Shown in pieces: positions 1-12,249 of a stretch of DNA of 64,000 nt (the first letter of the stretch is position 1; every line of letters starts with the position of its first letter). The notes beneath the pieces are model-generated. The model saw nothing but the letters and a program-made list of their open reading frames with translations. It did not search any database and had not been told where the DNA came from. The DNA is from Gonocerus acuteangulatus (lineage: Eukaryota; Arthropoda; Insecta; Hemiptera; Coreidae), in contig OX328125.1 in assembly GCA_946811695.1 (NCBI GenBank), positions 104,825,876 through 104,889,875 of the forward strand. Reading direction: 5' to 3'. A program made the translations under genes and the position numbers.

Positions 1-1154
1 ATTCAGGTACTTCATCCCTTGAATAGTCATGTTCAGTTGGATAATCTAGTAACCATATTCAGATACTTCATCCCATGAATAGTCATGTTCAGTTGGATAA
101 TCTAGTAACCATATTCAGATACTTCATCCCATGAATAGTCATGTTCAGTTGGATAATCTAGTAACCATATTCAGATACTTCATCCCATGAATAATCATGT
201 TCAGTTGGATAATCTAGTAACCATATTCAGGTACTTCATCCCATGAATAGTCATGTTCAGTTGGATAATCTAGTAACCATATTCAGGTACTTCATCCCAT
301 GAATAGTCATGTTCAGTTGGATAATCTAGTAACCATATTCAGATACTTCATCCCATGAATAGTCATGTTCAGTTGGATAATCTAGTAACCATATTCAGAT
401 ACTTCATCCCATGAATAGTCATGTTCAGTTGGATAATCTAGTAACCATATTCAGGTACTTCATCCCATGAATAGTCATGTTCAGTTGGATAATCTAGTAA
501 CCATATTCAGATTCTTCATCCCATGAATAGTCATGTTCAGTTGGATAATCTAGTAACCATATTCAGATACTTCATCCCATGAATAGTCATGTTCAGTTGG
601 ACAATCTAGTAAACATATTCAGGTACTTCATCCCATGAATAGTCGTGTTCAGTTGGATAATCTAGTAACCATATTCAGGTACTTCATCCCTTGAATAGTC
701 ATGTTCAGTTGGATAATCTAGTAACCATATTCAGATACTTCATCCCATGAATAGTCATGTTCAGTTGGATAATCTAGTAACCATATTCAGATACTTCATC
801 CCATGAATAGTCATGTTCAGTTGGATAATCTAGTAACCATATTCAGATACTTCATCCCATGAATAGTCATGTTCAGTTGGATAATCTAGTAACCATATTC
901 AGATACTTCATCCCATGAATAGTCATGTTCAGTTGGATAATCTAGTAACCATATTCAGATACTTCATCCCATGAATAGTCATGTTCAGTTGGATACTCTA
1001 GTAACCATATTCAGATACTTCATCCCATGAATAGTCATGTTCAGTTGGATAATCTTGTAACCATATTCAGATACTTCATCCCATGAATAGTCATGTTCAG
1101 TTGGATAATCTTGTAACCATATTCAGATACTTCATCCCATGAATAGTCATGTTC
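1..1154. repeat. 56-bp satellite array
   Basis: About 20.6 head-to-tail copies of a 56-bp unit, running in from the left edge of the window. Copies differ at only a few bases, such as GGTAC/GATAC and CCCTT/CCCAT, so the array is young or homogenised. The last copy breaks off after 'catgttcc'. There is no spacer between units and no open frame through the array. The true array is longer than what is visible. Confidence 0.97.
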
Positions 1155-1430
1155 CTTGAATTATCTCATAAATTATTACACACAGTCTTTCCAAGTTGGT
1201 CGCGTGCATTGCGATGACCTTAACACATACTCCATGTGTTATCATTATAACAAGGAGCTAGGAAGAATGGAGTACCTAGATAATACTTGTAAATCATGTC
1301 ATACATGGTTAGGATTATATTAGCAATATATCAATTTTTGTAGTGGGGCCAATAGCTCCAAGATTTTTATAAATGGAACGCTAATAAATAAAACCTAAAA
1401 TTCAACATAAACAATTTAACATATGCAATA
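1155..1430. other. unassigned AT-rich spacer
   Basis: Sequence between the satellite and a LINE tail. I see no frame, inverted repeat or tandem structure that I can support. Confidence 0.5.
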
Positions 1431-1649
1431 GACCCGCAAAAGAAATGTTCTGTTTGTAGTTTAAATGTTCTAGAGAACATTAACCATTTAATTCTTCATT
1501 GCCCTGCTTATGAGCCGATAAGAGCTAAACATCTTACCTTTCTTACTCATGATGATACAGAAATTAATTTCCTCAACGCACTCAATAGCAATAATAAATA
1601 TAAACTCATAGGAATATCTAGATATATTAAGGAAATTCTAAAGTGCTGA
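1431..1649 (+). pseudogene. LINE ORF2 C-terminal fragment (zinc-binding tail)
   Basis: A 72-codon frame ending in TGA contains C-X2-C-X8-H-X4-C (from CSVC to HLILHC), followed by a run resembling the end of Jockey/I-superfamily LINE polyproteins. No reverse transcriptase lies upstream, so this is a 5'-truncated copy. T-rich sequence follows, but there is no clear poly(A) tail. The call rests on the cysteine/histidine pattern alone. Confidence 0.6.
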
Positions 1650-2450
1650 TAATTTATTTTAAATAAATAGAAGTTAATTATTTTTTTTTTAATCTTTTAT
1701 TTTTTTTTTGTTCTTTTAATAATTCACTTTTCAGTTAATTTACATTTGATTTATGTTATAATATTATGACTATATTTATTTTAATCATACGCGGAATGAT
1801 TTTATTTATGTAATATTAGTTATATTATTTATTTCTCATATACAGATATTGTTATTTTGCAACTCATTTGCTTATTACAGTTTGTTCATATTAGTTAAAT
1901 AGTACAAATATAAGCTATAACAGTTAAACAGTTATAAAAGTTAAAATTTAAAATTACTAACAATAGGACTAGCTAAATAAATATGTAAGCCAACTCCTTT
2001 GCTAAGGAGAAATCCAGTATAGCAAATAAAAAATAAATTAAACCGTTTTAACCAGTTAGATATTTTATTAAAACTACTCGACCGGTTTTGGATCCCTTTT
2101 CAGGTGCACTAAACTATAGACTATTCAGAAATAAGGGGTTCAATTGCGCGTGCGCCAAAGTTTGAGACAACTGTTTCAAATGGTTCCGCCATTTGCTTGA
2201 TTCCCATTTGAATGATCAACACAAATGTGTGATATACTATAAATAGATTCGAATAGGTGCATTACATTTACAACGAATTCTCCTCCGGATTCTAGATATG
2301 TAAGAATATATCCGACGATTCCAAGAAAAATCTAGATTTTTCCATTTTCCTCGAGAAAGATTATAGATATGGCCTTCAAAAAAGCTTCATTCCCACGTCT
2401 ACTTTCGTATAAACCGTGTATGTACTTGGAAGTCTAGTAATGAAATAACA
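1650..2450. other. AT-rich region, no gene seen
   Basis: Low-complexity AT-rich DNA. A stretch near 2085-2160 resembles another near 5525-5600 (both contain 'cagttgcgcgtgcg' or 'caattgcgcgtgcg'), so part of it is an unnamed dispersed repeat. Confidence 0.4.
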
Positions 2451-2453
2451 TAA

Positions 2454-2866
2454 AGCAGGCCATTCACATTCCGATTTGCAGTTCGACTAATGATCCGACT
2501 TCCGAATTTGGACCACAAGTCGGATCGTGAACTGGCTACCTGAATTGGAAGTCTAGTTGGACGAGTCGGAACATTTAGAGGGACGACTCGAAGGTCCGTC
2601 ATTCGACTAAATACGGGGTTGGAACGTGAGCGTGGGAGTCGGATCAAAGTCGTCCAACTTACCTCAGTCATTGCTTGACCGTCGGACAACTTCGGTCTGC
2701 AATCGATAAATTTGTCGGCTCGCGAGCAACGTACACACTCCTGAAAAGAGACAAGGACTAAAGTTGGATCGCTAGTTGGATATCAAGTCGGAGTGTGAGT
2801 GGATTCGACTATCCAACTAGTAGTCCTACTAAGTTGTACTATAAGTCGTAACGTGAATGGCCTGCT
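2454..2866. mobile_element. PIF/Harbinger-type MITE
   Basis: A 413-bp element with terminal inverted repeats beginning AGCAGGCCATTCAC at the left, mirrored at the right as GTGAATGGCCTGCT. It is flanked by TAA at 2451-2453 and 2867-2869. The 3-bp TAA duplication is the PIF/Harbinger signature. There is no transposase; the interior is a non-coding, moderately GC-rich filler. Confidence 0.65.
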
Positions 2867-2869
2867 TAA

Positions 2870-3677
2870 GCATTACGATTTATTCGAGCTAATTTCTCCC
2901 AAAAAACATGATCTGGTGGGCAGATTTTGCTGGTTAACGCCCTTGACATTTCAAATCACACAAAGTATTTTTATACCTAATTTCATTAAAATCGCTCCCT
3001 TTTTGACCAGCTAAAAAGCGGACAGACAAATAAATATGCAGATTGCGTTAACCTCATAAGTGGGTTACTAAGAGCGAGGGAAGTAATCCCTAAACTTATT
3101 AAAATATTTTGAATGTATTTTTTTTTTTTTCGTAAAAACAAACCATGCTTTATGAATCTTTTTGGAAAATTTAATTTAATCCTGAAATGCAGAGCGGGCA
3201 GTACTAATTGTCTGTAATTAGTCTAAGGTCATTGTCGGCAAAGGCCTTAAGGAATTATTCTATAATTGTCTTTTAATTTCATCCTGTTGTATTTAAATGT
3301 TCAATAAACGCCTGATCTGAATATTGATTCACCAATTGTCTACTTAATATATGTACAACCGTATTGTAGATTGTATACGCTCAATTATACAACTTCTACC
3401 CTTAGATTTCGATTTTTATTTTAAACAATGGATACCTTGGATAAGCCACACCAAGGCCTTTATGACCTATTGTACCTCCCGATTTATCAGTCAGTTATGG
3501 TACTAGATCTGTGTTACTGATGAACCTCCTAAGGGTAGTGAAGTTAAGGTTAGGGTTGCAGTAAGCCAGAAAAGGATGTGGTATGGAATTTCATCATCCT
3601 CACATCATAGTCGACACCATGTGATGTTGCTACATGGTATAGAGATGCCAATGCAGTCTCAGAAAGGGGAGCTGTTA
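2870..3677. other. no gene seen
   Basis: AT-rich non-coding DNA with one oligo-T run near 3118-3130. I found no supported frame or repeat structure. Confidence 0.4.
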
Positions 3678-3796
3678 CTATAGTCCGCCCGCAAACAAAG
3701 AAACCAGAAGGGACGTGGCGGGAGCCATTCAAACACATGGGCTGGGTGCAGCGTGTGCGCACTACCTGGTTCTTTTGTTTGCGGCCGGACTATAGT
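3678..3796. mobile_element. short foldback MITE
   Basis: About 119 bp. The left arm starts ACTATAGTCCG and the right arm ends CGGACTATAGT, with 'gcaaacaaagaaaccag' pairing with 'ctggttcttttgtttgc'. Arms are about 32 bp. No coding capacity; class not assigned. Confidence 0.6.
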
Positions 3797-4190
3797 CTTA
3801 TCTTAGTCCTACACAGATTAAGAAGAGTCTTCGTCCTCTTCTTGTCTAAAAAAAGGCATCTGCTTCGCATAGCTCTGGGTGATAGCTTAGAGCCACTTTC
3901 TCCTGAATTCAACTTTGGCACAATTCCGAATGCTTAGTCTGGTCACTGTCATTGCAATCCCACATACGGGTAAATCACAGAGACACCCTCCTTTTTTCTA
4001 AATACTCGGAAGTGCAATGTCTGGTATAACCTAATATGAACAAAGCCACTTGTCGCTGCATGAGAAGGTCGCGAGTTGTGTATGGGGTATTTTTTTGGCG
4101 CCACGGTGTAGTTAACGAATAACTTTTACTCTTATTCGATAAATCTTCACGGGTCGATCACTTTTATGTTACGGCTCTTCAAGAGACAAA

Positions 4191-4480
4191 ATGGCCAGAA
4201 AAGTGACTAGAAAACATTTCCTCTTTGATTTGGGCTACCAACTGATGAAAGCTCATGTGGAAGTTAGTTCCCAACTGGAGAATATACCAAAACCACTGAA
4301 GACACTGATGCTTGTTGTTTTGGGAGATGAATCAACCCCTGATGGACCTTTAACATCTTTCGTTACCTTGAGATGTTCATTTTGCGACTGAAAAGATGAC
4401 AGGAAAACGAGAACGCTAGACTCTGTGGTAGAAGGGCGATGTGCCGCGATCACCGATCTCTAAAATGTGTTGAATGTTAG
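4191..4480 (+). pseudogene. piggyBac-like transposase C-terminal remnant
   Basis: The translated segment RKHFLFDLGYQLMKAH followed by a conserved 'NIPKPLK' stretch matches the late part of piggyBac (DDE_Tnp_1_7) transposases, where 'R..FL..L...L..PH' precedes the cysteine-rich end. A possible further remnant (FFHL/VVN-type segment) lies just upstream at 4085-4150 in a stop-riddled frame. The frame terminates at 4391 and decays. No catalytic domain is present, so the copy is dead. Identification rests on a short match. Confidence 0.45.
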
Positions 4481-4768
4481 CGAGTCTCAAAATGACAGAA
4501 CATTGTATTTTCATAAAGTTCCTATTTTTTATGGCTTTTGGTCATTCTTCTTTTATGGCTTTTAGGATGATTATTTAGTGAATGAACAATATTGAGTTCT
4601 AGGACTTGCTAGCTATTTTGTATTTTAATAAATATTTTACAGATTTATTACTGGTTTTTTCCTAGATATTCCTGTTGTTGTATAAAAATGAAAAGAAAAA
4701 ATTGAAATTTCTTTTTTGTTTAACTTTTTCAATATATGGGGTAACATTTACCCCACAGTGTCATTATC

Positions 4769-5088
4769 GTAGATGTCAATGGCCATGCCAATCAAGGGTA
4801 GATGTCAATGGCCATGCCAATCAAGGGTAGATGTCAATGGCCATGCCAATCAAGGGTAGATGTCAATGGCCATGCCAATCAAGGGTAGATGTCAATGGCC
4901 ATGCCAATCAAGGGTAGATGTCAATGGCCATGCCAATCAAGGGTAGATGTCAATGGCCATGCCAATCAAGGGTAGATGTCAATGGCCATGCCAATCAAGG
5001 GTAGATGTCAATGGCCATGCCAATCAAGAGTAGATGTCAATGGCCATGCCAATCAAGAGTAGATGTCAATGGCCATGCCAATCAAGGG
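4769..5088. repeat. 29-bp minisatellite
   Basis: Eleven near-perfect direct copies of a 29-bp unit starting gtagatgtcaatggccatg. Two late copies carry a single G-to-A change. There are no unique spacers, so this is not a CRISPR. It lies just 5' of the first visible exon of the + strand gene. Confidence 0.96.
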
Positions 5089-5145
5089 TTACATCTCTTA
5101 ATTTCCTTAATTCTATAAATGATGAAGTCGAACTATTGTTCATAG

Positions 5146-5260
5146 GAAAGGCGAAAGCGAAGACGAGTCAATAAAGAGAGTTATGAACGTACTCGGTATC
5201 AACAAGAACCCGGAAGTGGCCGCAGAACAGGAGGAGTTCATAGCTACGCTAAATAGGAAG
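5146..5260 (+). CDS. exon a of an unrecognised multi-exon gene
   Basis: An internal exon bounded by acceptor 'ttgttcatag' and donor 'gtaagc'. It begins with one base of a split codon and encodes 38 residues (from KGESEDESIKRVMNVLG to ATLNRK), acidic at the start and rich in E/K. It ends in phase 0, which fits the phase-0 start of the exon at 15817. The protein is not recognised. The transition from AT-rich flank to balanced codon use supports coding. The upstream exon that must supply the first two bases of the split codon was not found in the window. Confidence 0.6.
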
Positions 5261-5649
5261 GTAAGCTAGAAAACACAAACATATCATAATAATTTTTTAT
5301 ACATTCGCGCGTAGTAAGCTGAACATTTTGATTTGCATAAAGATCAGTTAGGCGTTCAAACGGTTGATGTTTCCTCAAACTGTAAATTATATGTATGTCC
5401 AGCACGTCATCTATAGGCCCTGTACAGGTATTTGTGTTTATTTTAAGATTGTGACAAGTTGTTATCAATCATCCAGAATTCCTATATTTAGAATCAACAT
5501 TATTTATTTTTATGAAGTAGTTAGATGCTTTTCGTCAATTGATCCCTCTTCAGTTGCGACTTAACTATAGCTCGTTCAGATAAAGACGGAATAGTTCAGT
5601 TGCGCGTGCGTGAAGTTGTGGAAGGCAGGGTACATGTTGTTTAATCTCC
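5261..5649 (+). other. intron sequence, no feature
   Basis: Start of the roughly 10.5-kb intron between exons a and b. It contains the second copy of the unnamed repeat noted near 2085-2160. Confidence 0.4.
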
Positions 5650-5890
5650 GAATTTTCGTTATAGGCTGAAGGTTAACAATTAAAACTTTATTAAAATAAT
5701 GTCAACAACTTTATTTTTCCGTACATGTTTCGCACTTTTTAGGTGCCTTTTCAGGGGATGATATTCAAATATAAAAACTTAACACGATCCCCTGAAGAGG
5801 CACCAAAAATGTAGGGAGGAAATAAAGTTATTGACACCATTTAGTGAAGTTTTAATTGTTAACCTTCCGCCTATAACGAATATTCGGATA
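5650..5890. mobile_element. inverted element with hairpin motif (family 1)
   Basis: Two inverted arms of about 100 bp. The left outer end 'cgttataggctgaaggttaac' is mirrored by 'gttaaccttccgcctataacg' at the right. The - strand of the left arm carries CTGAAAA, one base, a GCAC/GTGC stem and then GAAACATGTA. The right arm keeps CTGAAGAGGCACC but lacks the second half. Related in layout to the elements at 25254-25918 and 47085-47452. No clear target duplication. Confidence 0.6.
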
Positions 5891-5917
5891 TTTGTGTAAA
5901 GGGTCAGAATGGTATTA

Positions 5918-6133
5918 ATAATATTTAATGTATATGAATTCTAAGCAAAACCAAAGGCTGATAATATTTAATGTATATGAATTCTAAGCAAAACCAAAGG
6001 CTGATAATATTTAATGTATATGAATTCTAAGCAAAACCAAAGGCTGATAATATTTAATGTATATGAATTCTAAGCGAAACCAAAGGCTGATAATATTTAA
6101 TGCATATGAATTCTAAGCAAAACCAAAGGCTGA
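5918..6133. repeat. 43-bp minisatellite
   Basis: Five direct copies of a 43-bp unit (ataatatttaatgtatatg… caaaggctg), with single-base differences in the fourth and fifth copies. Confidence 0.95.
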
Positions 6134-6521
6134 TTATTAAATAAAACTGTACTCTTTGCAACATACGCGGTGTATTTGAAGGGAAAAGGGCGTGGCCTAT
6201 ATTCGCGGGAAGAATTCCCTCCCATATAAACTTATCTCTGAGATATTTCCATTCGTTTATTTACCACGCTATGGAAATATTTTTTCGTTATCATTTAAAA
6301 TTAAGTGTCATTTATATATTAATATGTGAATAAATGCTTCTTAATTTCTTTAAAATATAAAAAATGTATATATTTCAGAGGTAGGTTAGAGTATTGCTTG
6401 CAGTTCATTCATCTTTGTATAGGGCCACAAAACAGAAAGGAAAAATTTCTCTCAGAAGTTCACGCTTCGAAAACATATTAAATACTCAAATGTAAACAAA
6501 AACGCAAAATTTTGAGACAAG

Positions 6522-6522
<1 letters not shown>
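6134..6522. other. intronic AT-rich DNA
   Basis: No frame or repeat that I can support. Confidence 0.4.

Positions 6523-6578
<56 letters not shown>
6523..6578. repeat. (TA)n microsatellite
   Basis: About 28 uninterrupted TA dinucleotides inside the large intron. Confidence 0.97.
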
Positions 6579-6581
<3 letters not shown>

Positions 6582-7183
6582 GGCTCTAACTTGGCTCCGA
6601 ATGGGTCAATCTAGTTCATTGAAATCTCAAAAAAAAAAAGGAATTTTTCGTATTTTTGATTCGCTGTAATCTAACAAAAATTACGACCGGTATCGGCAAA
6701 TGAGTAATTTGGATCTTGAGTAAACCCCCCCTTCGGATTGACGGGGTCAGTTTATTTTTATAACACACTTTCATTTTAGGCACTTGCAACGTATACTGAG
6801 TTTCGTTGCAATATAACAAAAACCTCCTCTTCAGATGAACCAATTTTTCCGTTTAATGATTATATATATGGATATATTCAATAAATATATAAAGACATTT
6901 TTCAAAATTCCTTCATCAATGCAACCTCATTGGCTACATACCTTCGAAAAGTGCTGGTTAGGTGTAAATTTTAATGAAGGTTACTTATTTATTAGGGCCA
7001 ACTGATGTGCGATTTGCTGTTTTCAACATTAATGGGAATAACCTATCAACAGGTCTATGATTTTTTTATAATTAATATTTACATATATATATGAAATAAA
7101 TAGAGAAATTATAATTAAAATGTTGAGTTTAAAACTAGTAAAAAGTAAAATAAAAACATATGTTTACTTTTTTAAATATTATT
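6579..7183. other. AT-rich DNA, no gene seen
   Basis: No coding exon or repeat boundary recognised. Confidence 0.4.
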
Positions 7184-7640
7184 TACAAGCGTACGCATGC
7201 ATTATTTCACTTCAGAGTAGCTCCTACATTTTTTATTATTTGTATGTTTGTCCTAAATGTTTGTGTAAATATTTGTTTGTCTAAGGTATGTGGGGATTGT
7301 GTTAGTGTTACAAATGTAATCTGTCAAAAGTTTATGTGGATGGCCGGGCTCACAAAGTTTGTTTATTTCTCTCAATTTGTTATCTTGTGTGTTGGTCCAA
7401 GTGATTTGCCATTTATTGTCTATGTGTGATTTTATGTTCGTTAGTAAGCCCTGTACAGTCAGTTCCTCTATGTCTACTGTACATCTCGTCGATGCTTCTT
7501 CTGTATGTAAGTCGGCTTCTGTGTTCCCTGGGATGTCCATGTGTCCAGATACCCACAGTAGATTTACTTGCATTTTGTGATTTTGCAAGTATCATATGTT
7601 GCTTGAAATATTTCAGTCATTCTTTTAATGAATGTTAGAT
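7184..7640 (-). pseudogene. LINE RNase H fragment
   Basis: The minus strand reads LLWVSGHMDIPGNTEAD, matching the last RNase H motif (W-x-G-H-x-x-I-x-G-N-E-x-A-D) of RNase H-bearing LINEs. It continues for about 70 residues towards the expected C-terminal region, ending near 7253. A second frame overlaps at 7413-7595, implying a frameshift. No reverse transcriptase is attached. Confidence 0.55.
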
Positions 7641-8282
7641 TTGAAGCAACGAAATAATCATTCGGAGAAACAAATCTTCAACTGATATCGTAGCATTGTA
7701 AATATAGAAATATTGTTCACTGTGTTCTGTTTAACTTTCACTTTTCAATTAGCATCCGCGTTAAAAATATCATTTTCGTGACGCACATCTTTCTGTTTCT
7801 ACAGATGTCTGGCACTGATAATGCAATCAACTCTCATGTTAGTTAATGGCTTCCTAGAAATCTGTTTCTACGACTGTTTCTAATAACAGTTTTGAAACAA
7901 ATAGATACTTTATCTGATCGGCAAATCTTTATTTGTCGAGCAACAATAAAATATATTAGCTTATTTCCATAATATGATACAACGGTATTGTATTACTATA
8001 ATTATAGGCAATGTTTATGTATGTCTGTTGACAAGATGATGGACACAATATTTGGTTTATCGCCACGAAACTTAGTATGTAGTATTTGAATAACAAACGA
8101 TTGGACGAGTTCGTTAACCAGCAAACTGGGTCTATCTGAAAGGGAGGTTTAGACGAGCAGAGAGTATTAATATGCCCCTAATGGTCGAAATTCTTAACGA
8201 AACTGGGCATACCTCGTCGGTACTTAAAAAGAAAGATTTTTTAAATCTTTATATTGGGAATAAAGGTTTACTCAGGAGCCAA
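7641..8282. other. decayed repeat DNA
   Basis: Contains a weak relative (8031-8180, 'cacgaaacttagtatgtag… gagttcgttaaccagcaaac') of the Helentron-like family described at 8684 and 47478. No gene seen. Confidence 0.4.
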
Positions 8283-8683
8283 ATCGGGTCTGTTTGCAAA
8301 GACCACGTCCAGTTACTTGTGAAGTATCTGTAGTGATTATAACTGTGATTCAGCGCACGCGCATAACTCATTAGCTTTTCTACCGGCTATTCCTACTTGC
8401 AATTCTATTGGTTGTTGCTGGTAGTAAAGTAACCTTTAACACTCTAGTCAATCAACTCGCAGAAAATCATATAATTCTATTAATTTTAGCGAGTTGGAGT
8501 GACTAGAGTCTTGATATCTTCTTGAGCGAGCGGAAATGCTTAGCACTTATGCCCTTAATGCGAAAAAAATATGAAATATGAATATTAAAATATAATTATG
8601 TTATAGAACCACCGGACAAAAAAATCGGTGAGGAGGCCCCTAAATTTAACAATTATCATTGATTTTTATAATATTAACCTTTT

Positions 8684-8819
8684 TAGCGCGGTTCCTCCCT
8701 CCCTTCGTAGGGAGGAACCCCGCTTATAAGGTTGATCTCAAGAAACAATCCGGAAGTGCCGACTAGAAAATTTTGCGTTTCAGAACCCCTAGAGACCGAA
8801 AATAACGGTGGTTCAAATT

Positions 8820-8874
<55 letters not shown>

Positions 8875-11383
8875 CTGTTCGCTTATTTCCGGGCCCCCTA
8901 ATCCGATTTCGATGAAATTTGGTACAAAAATCGTTTGTCTAATTTGAAAGGTCGAGTTCGTTAACCAGCAGAATCCGCCCACCGGAACATGGTTTTGGAA
9001 GCGAATGTCGCGCGAAAAAAATCGTTCCGCTTACTTCATATGCTTGCAAGTACTCGTTTTAAAGGCTTCTTCGCCTAGGAAAAGGAATGAAACAATTTTT
9101 AAGGCGATAGCTTTAACCGTTTTCGAGAAAATTGGAAAAATAGTTGCTGAATAACGTTTTTGGTTTGGGTACTTAAAATCATGAGATTCAGTTGAAACAT
9201 TTTTCGCATGTTCGAATTTCATCAAAACTAATATTTTAAAATTTTGGTTACGTTTGGAGTTAAGGAAGGATTAGAATAATAGTTTTGGTAATAGAATAGT
9301 TTTGGGAACTTCGTATACTTTCCCTAATATCTCGAAAACGGTTGGGAATATTGGTAAACGGAGGGTTACCATGCGAAATGTTCTACAAAAAAGATTCTGA
9401 AACAATTTTTGATTAGGCGATGTTAATCGGAGAAATAAGTGCTTAAGCGTTGAAATAATTGATTTCGTTTATAAGAACGGTTCTTTTTGTTTGTGTTTAT
9501 TCCTTGTTATTTTTTCATTGCTTATAGTTGGATAATGTATTTGACAATAAAACAGATTAATTAAAATAAGAAAAACAATTCATTGTTAGAAATATATCAG
9601 GCTGTACCGTATGAAATGTAAGTTTTGGACGATTTCCTTTAAATGACTTGAGACTGTCGAGGCTCCTACTCCGAGTTCTTTGGCATATTCCCTATTGTTT
9701 TCAATTGCTTATAGTAGTCAAATGTATTTGCCAATAAAACAGGATACGTATAATTAGAAACAATATTTTATTTTTGCGGAATCATGGGATTCTCAGACGC
9801 CGTATGATTATCTATTCGGCCCCCATCAAACATTTTGAAGAAATGTTTGATGGGGTCGTCACATTAGGAGAAATAAGTGCTTAAAACTTAGTTAGTTAGT
9901 TTCGTTTATTTAAACGGATCTATTTGTGTGTTTCCCGCAGTTTTTTTTTTTTCACTGCTCGTTATTTTTGTACTTGCTTATAGCAGTCATGTGTATTTGT
10001 CAGTAAACAGGATACGTATAATTAGAAGCAATATTTTTTTTGTTAGAATTCGAAGATGCCGTATGAATATCTAGATTACAGTACTGGTTTTGATTTCGTT
10101 CTTTAGAATTGTTCTTGGTATTCCCTATTTTCATCTGTTACCCATAGTTTTTTATTGCTAGTAGTTTTTTCTTATTGATTATAGAATATAAATCTATTTG
10201 GCTATAAAACAGGATACGTAAAATTAGTAAGAATATTTCGGAGATTTCTGAGCGAAATGCCTTGTAAGATTGTCTACCACCACGAACGGCGTTTTCCCTC
10301 TATTTTTATCCACTAGATAGGCTTTATTTGGCATATTATTCTATATATGTTTTATTAAGCAGGGGATTATGATGAAATGTCGTGTTTTTGCTGTGGATTT
10401 TAATTATGATATACCTAAGATTGGGTAACATTAGCGAGTCTACATAGTTAAGAACCGACGACGGAGGATTACTTCTTGCTATGATTCAGTCTACATACGT
10501 ATATTAAGTCCAAAAAATAAACTTCACAGCGGTTAGATGCTAGGAGCGAATAGAGAGTCGGTTCAGTGCCCGTAGAAACAGAAGATCCACAAGAAATTTT
10601 CCTGTTAGGAGTTAATTCTCAAGAATTGTAAATATACCGCAGGTATCTGCCGACACAAATACAAAGCCTAGCCAGGGGGAGAGCAACTTTATGAATTCAT
10701 TCACCAAAATTTCTTAAACTATACTAGATTCTGAAATAACACAGTTCCAAACATAGGTTATATACTAAATATTCATAAAGACTACTTAGTTGTAACCAGA
10801 TTCATCAATTAGCAATCAATAGTTTTCAACACAGGATATATACTAAATATTGATAAAAAGTATTTAATTAAAAAAAAAAAAAAAAAAAAACAAGATTCCT
10901 CAAGACTTGTTTTCGGTCCATTTTTTGTACTCCTTAGACTTAATTATTAATGTATATTATTCTATACATTGACTTGTTATTCGTCAAGAATTGTTATTTG
11001 TCCTTCTGTATCCACTAGATAGGCTTTATTCGGCATATTATTCTATAAAGGCAATATTAGGCAGGGTATTCTACTCAATCTTGAGTACTTCTTCTTGATC
11101 CTTCTGTATCCACTAGAAAGGCTTTATTAGGCATATTTTGTATTGATTTATAGAGCTTTGCTTTAGAATGAGAGCCGGATTGTGTAATTTCCGCTTCTGG
11201 GTATAAGTTAGCTATTGTCGGTGTCCCTGACGCCTTAATATCACTTTTGTTCGAGAGGATTTTGACAAGTTTCACGAGATATATAAAAGAAATAAGTTTA
11301 TTTCTTTTCTAAGCTTTTCAAATGACACTAGGGATATGAACTGAACCGCGCTAATATGATGCAGCTCCTGCGAATCGGACTTT
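8684..11383 (+). mobile_element. Helentron-like (HINE/DINE-1-like) element, long copy
   Basis: Starts with TAGCGCGGTTCCTCCC (which folds with GGGAGGAACCCCGCT), followed by a (TA)n core at 8821-8870 and a block with 'ggtcgagttcgttaaccagc'. It ends with GAACCGCGCT, a GCAG-CTC-CTGC hairpin and CGAATCGGAC followed by T's. The repeat GCGCGGTTC is terminal at the 5' side but about 30 bp inside the 3' side: asymmetric terminal inverted repeats, as in Helitron2/Helentron elements. Between 9540 and 10330 a block around 'aaaacaggatacgtataattag' recurs about three times. Non-coding. The link from 9600 to 11310 is inferred from the ends. Confidence 0.5.
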
Positions 11384-11464
11384 TTATTAATAAATATTGA
11401 TAGCTGAAATATATTCTGCTTATTTTCATTTATGCTTTACAAGCCTAAAAGTATTACAAATAAA

Positions 11465-11623
11465 AGTTATCTAACGGTTAGTTAGAAACCATATTATATA
11501 AATATAGTAGTCAAAAAGAGTTACTTTTAGTATTGATTACAGTGATTTGAATACTTTTCATTACTATATTAACTTTTGATTACTGTATTTATATAATATG
11601 GTTTCTAGCCTTAGATAACCTCT
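11465..11623. mobile_element. foldback MITE, about 160 bp
   Basis: 'aaccatattatataaatata' near the left end pairs with 'tatttatataatatggtt' near the right, inside outer 'ttatctaa' and 'ttagataa'. It lies inside the long inverted-repeat segment. No coding capacity. Confidence 0.6.
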
Positions 11624-11745
11624 AAAGAAGTGATAGATGACCAGCAAAGAACCTGTAACCTAATCAGTAAGTACTAAAATCACTGTTTAAAATCACGACA
11701 GATACTTCAAAGTAACTGGATGTGGTCTTCGCAAACAGACCCGCC

Positions 11746-12249
11746 AAGTCCATGTTTTAAAGTTTTCAGAAAATGAGTATTATGCGTTTTAACCCTTAAG
11801 TAGGAAGTGGTTTACCCTAACAAGTAGGGAGGTGGGGTGCTCACAACACCCCAATGAAAAAAATTCCCCCCACAAAAAGGGTTTTAAAATTAGCAACTTC
11901 TTTATTATTTTACTGTTTTAAACCGATTACCAATATTATATAACCAAATAATTAATCAAAATGCTCAAATATGGTATTTGTTTAATAATAAAATTGTAAT
12001 CGTTTTTCTTCATTTGTAATTTTGTTTTTATACAGTTATCAAAAATGTGGCTTTGTTGAATAATGACAAATTTTTAATAAAGTTAAGATCTAGGCGCACG
12101 GTACTGCGCCAAGCCAAGTTCCGGCCTAAGCATACGGTGTGTACATATATTACAGGACTAAGACCTCCTGTAATATATGTTTTTACCCTCTCATAACTTT
12201 CAACAAGGTAAAGATAAAGTTATGAAATTTTACGCACGTATTATACTAC
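11746..12249. other. no gene seen
   Basis: AT-rich DNA. A short perfect inverted pair 'acatatattacagga' and 'tcctgtaatatatgt' around 12140-12182 forms a local hairpin. Confidence 0.4.

Larger units (their letters stand above)
8283..11745. mobile_element. long inverted-repeat-bounded segment
   Basis: The segment 8290-8345 (gggtctgtttgcaaagacca… cagttacttgtgaagtatctg) is matched in inverted orientation at 11692-11745 (cagatacttcaaagtaactg… tggtcttcgcaaacagaccc). The roughly 55-bp inverted repeats enclose 3.4 kb that contains the Helentron-like element. No target duplication could be defined, so this may be a transposon or two separate insertions. Confidence 0.4.

Noticed and set aside
2399..2689. 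96-codon minus-strand frame
   Set aside because: Lies across the Harbinger-type MITE and its flank; composition is that of the MITE filler.
4769..5088. CRISPR-like array of 29-bp units
   Set aside because: Units are contiguous with no spacers, and the DNA is eukaryotic; it is a minisatellite.
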